NCBI GenBank assembly: GCA_943789375.1
Contig: CALSTX010000010.1
Span: 267,435-331,434 of the forward strand
Origin: an uncultured Opitutales bacterium
Lineage (GTDB): Bacteria > Verrucomicrobiota > Verrucomicrobiia > Opitutales > Seribacteraceae
DNA length: 64,000 bases
Reading direction: 5' to 3'
Shown here: piece after piece, positions 63,357-64,000 of the stretch
Numbering within the stretch: the first letter of the stretch is position 1
How the letters are laid out: the number at the start of each line of letters is the position of its first letter
Notes under the pieces: model-generated
The model's input: only the letters and a program-made list of their open reading frames with translations
What the model was told of the DNA's origin: nothing
Databases searched by the model: none
Position numbers and translations under genes: made by a program

Positions 63357-63408
63357 CCATTCATTCGAGCTAACGGCGTTCCGCCGCAGCTCAATTCAAC
63401 CGTTCGGT
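63351..63408 (+). repeat. attC site of cassette 3 (about 58 bases)
   Basis: R'' TCATAAC (63351-63357, one mismatch to the TCCTAAC expected from the cassette start) and R' GTTCGGT (63402-63408). The stem pairs GAGCT with AGCTC, and GGCG with CGCC around a TTC tip. It is unrelated in sequence to the other attC sites. Confidence 0.8.
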
Positions 63409-63414
63409 GAAGAA

Positions 63415-63930
63415 ATGAAACACTCCCAACGAAATCTCGGAATTGCGGCGGCTATCTCGCTCCTGATCTATCTTGTCGCGCTTTGGAGTGAAGCTGCCTA
63501 TCGTGCGGGTGACATCGGGTTCTCCGAAAAACTTACATGGTCGCGCATGATCGAAGCCTATCGCGTCACAACGTTCGACCATGTGATGCGAGTCGAAATG
63601 CTCCCAATGGGAATTGTCGCAGTGATCGGGATGATTGCTGCAGTTGTAGCGGGGCTGTTTCGCCACCGATGGGTTCCTGTTTGGGTATGGGCGGTCTACC
63701 TCGTTGCTTTGCTAATTTCAGGAGGATGGATGGGGCTCCTGATTATCCCTTTTGTTCCATTCGAAACTCTGGATGGTGAGTTTCTCGATGAAAAGCTGGC
63801 CAGAGCCACCGCCTGCGGGATTTGGACGGCTCTGTTGCTTGCGCTCTTGTTGTATAGGTTCGTCAAATTGAAAAAGATCACCGAACAAGCGCATGGAGAG
63901 CAACGGCTGAACCGCCCCGAGTTCGAATGA
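63415..63930 (+). CDS. Cassette 4: four-helix membrane protein of unknown function
   Basis: A 171-residue protein with about four membrane helices: 9-28 (GIAAAISLLIYLVALWSEAA), 64-84 (MGIVAVIGMIAAVVAGLFRH), 87-113 (PVWVWAVYLVALLISGGWMG) and 133-150 (GIWTALLLALLLYRFVKL). A loop with DIGFSEKLTWSRMIEAYRVT lies between the first two. The final residues (AHGEQRLNRPEFE) are encoded by the attC. No family is recognised. GAAG precedes the ATG as a weak ribosome-binding site. Confidence 0.75.
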   Translation: MKHSQRNLGIAAAISLLIYLVALWSEAAYRAGDIGFSEKLTWSRMIEAYRVTTFDHVMRVEMLPMGIVAVIGMIAAVVAGLFRHRWVPVWVWAVYLVALLISGGWMGLLIIPFVPFETLDGEFLDEKLARATACGIWTALLLALLLYRFVKLKKITEQAHGEQRLNRPEFE

Positions 63931-64000
63931 TTTACTGCAATTCCATCCCTTGCCCCGCATCGAGCGCGCGCTCCCGGTCAACCGTGCCTCATGCTTGACG
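63880..64000 (+). repeat. attC site of cassette 4 (cut by the window end)
   Basis: R'' ACCGAAC (63880-63886) is the exact complement of GTTCGGT at the cassette's start. The body closely follows the attC of cassette 2: AAGCGCATGGAGAGCAACGG at one end and CCGTGCCTCATGCTTGACG at the other. The window stops at the G of R', so the following cassette is unseen. Confidence 0.88.

Larger units (their letters stand above)
60925..64000. mobile_element. Integron: intI, attI-like core and at least four gene cassettes
   Basis: The region has all parts of an integron in the standard arrangement: an integrase gene on the minus strand, then a GTTAGGC core site (62297-62303), then ORF-attC units on the plus strand. 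Four ORFs and four attC sites are visible, the last attC cut by the window end, so the array may continue. Composition shifts here: I counted 32/60 G+C at 61381-61440 (intI) and 33/60 at 63421-63480 (cassette 4). This compares with 22/60 at 63181-63240 (cassette 3) and 19/60 in a host gene at 45001-45060. No transposase is in view, so chromosomal versus mobile status is open. Confidence 0.92.

Noticed and set aside
62658..64000. Repeated GC-rich hairpins as a CRISPR array or terminators
   Set aside because: They have the R''-L''-L'-R' layout of attC, variable length and no regular spacers or T runs.

Overview
The window looks like chromosome from a marine-type member of Verrucomicrobiota, probably near class Opitutia. 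I infer this from several co-occurring markers. Two proteins resemble the Verrucomicrobia-specific 'Verru_Chthon cassette' families A and C. Planctomycete/Verrucomicrobia-type cytochrome domains (PSCyt1) are present. UvrA is a tandem double-length protein of the kind I recall from Chlamydiae and other PVC bacteria. A DUF5069 protein is also present. The organism is Gram-negative (BamA, OmpH/Skp, LpxD). Base composition is AT-leaning over most of the window and rises towards the right end. Gene starts rarely carry a recognisable Shine-Dalgarno sequence.

Layout: 1-9016 is one co-directional run, rpsF(end)-ssb-rplI-dnaB-bamA-ompH-lpxD-prs-htrA, covering replication, ribosome and outer-membrane assembly. 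9042-16661 carries pyrE, a decayed cytochrome/leucine-rich-repeat gene, an ABC exporter, a SpoIIE phosphatase with a STAS protein, a peroxiredoxin and tyrS. 16651-22182 is the giant uvrA and tRNA-Glu. 22303-27515 is rpmH-rnpA-yidC, yebC and a metX-metW fusion. 27540-31420 has a secreted TPR protein with a site-2 protease and a rhomboid on one strand, and a divergent Sel1 protein. 31507-37701 is hrpB, yraN, zwf, msrA and a PAS-AraC regulator. 37710-49026 has pseudopilin-like Verru_Chthon proteins, psd, rpmB, apbE and a double-cytochrome/FGE fusion. 49052-60864 is nucleotide, aromatic amino acid and lipid metabolism (hisI, punA, purM, xseA, tyrA-aroA-cmk-plsC, purC, lpdA).

The right end (60925-64000) is the clear accessory region: an integron. 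An integrase gene (intI) on the minus strand diverges from an attI-like core site and at least four gene cassettes on the plus strand, each followed by an attC. The array runs off the window. The integrase appears to carry a +1 frameshift near its N-terminus. All four cassette products are small proteins with predicted membrane segments and no family I recognise. Each cassette's R'' box matches its own 5' end, as expected for units that were excised and inserted as circles. The attC sites fall into two short unrelated sites and a near-identical pair of about 125 bases, so the cassettes seem to come from different pools. This cassette array is the best candidate for undescribed biology here. 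Other points of interest are a J-domain-like tail on YidC, the MetX-MetW fusion and the cytochrome/FGE fusion.

All family assignments are by eye from motifs and overall resemblance; no database search was run.
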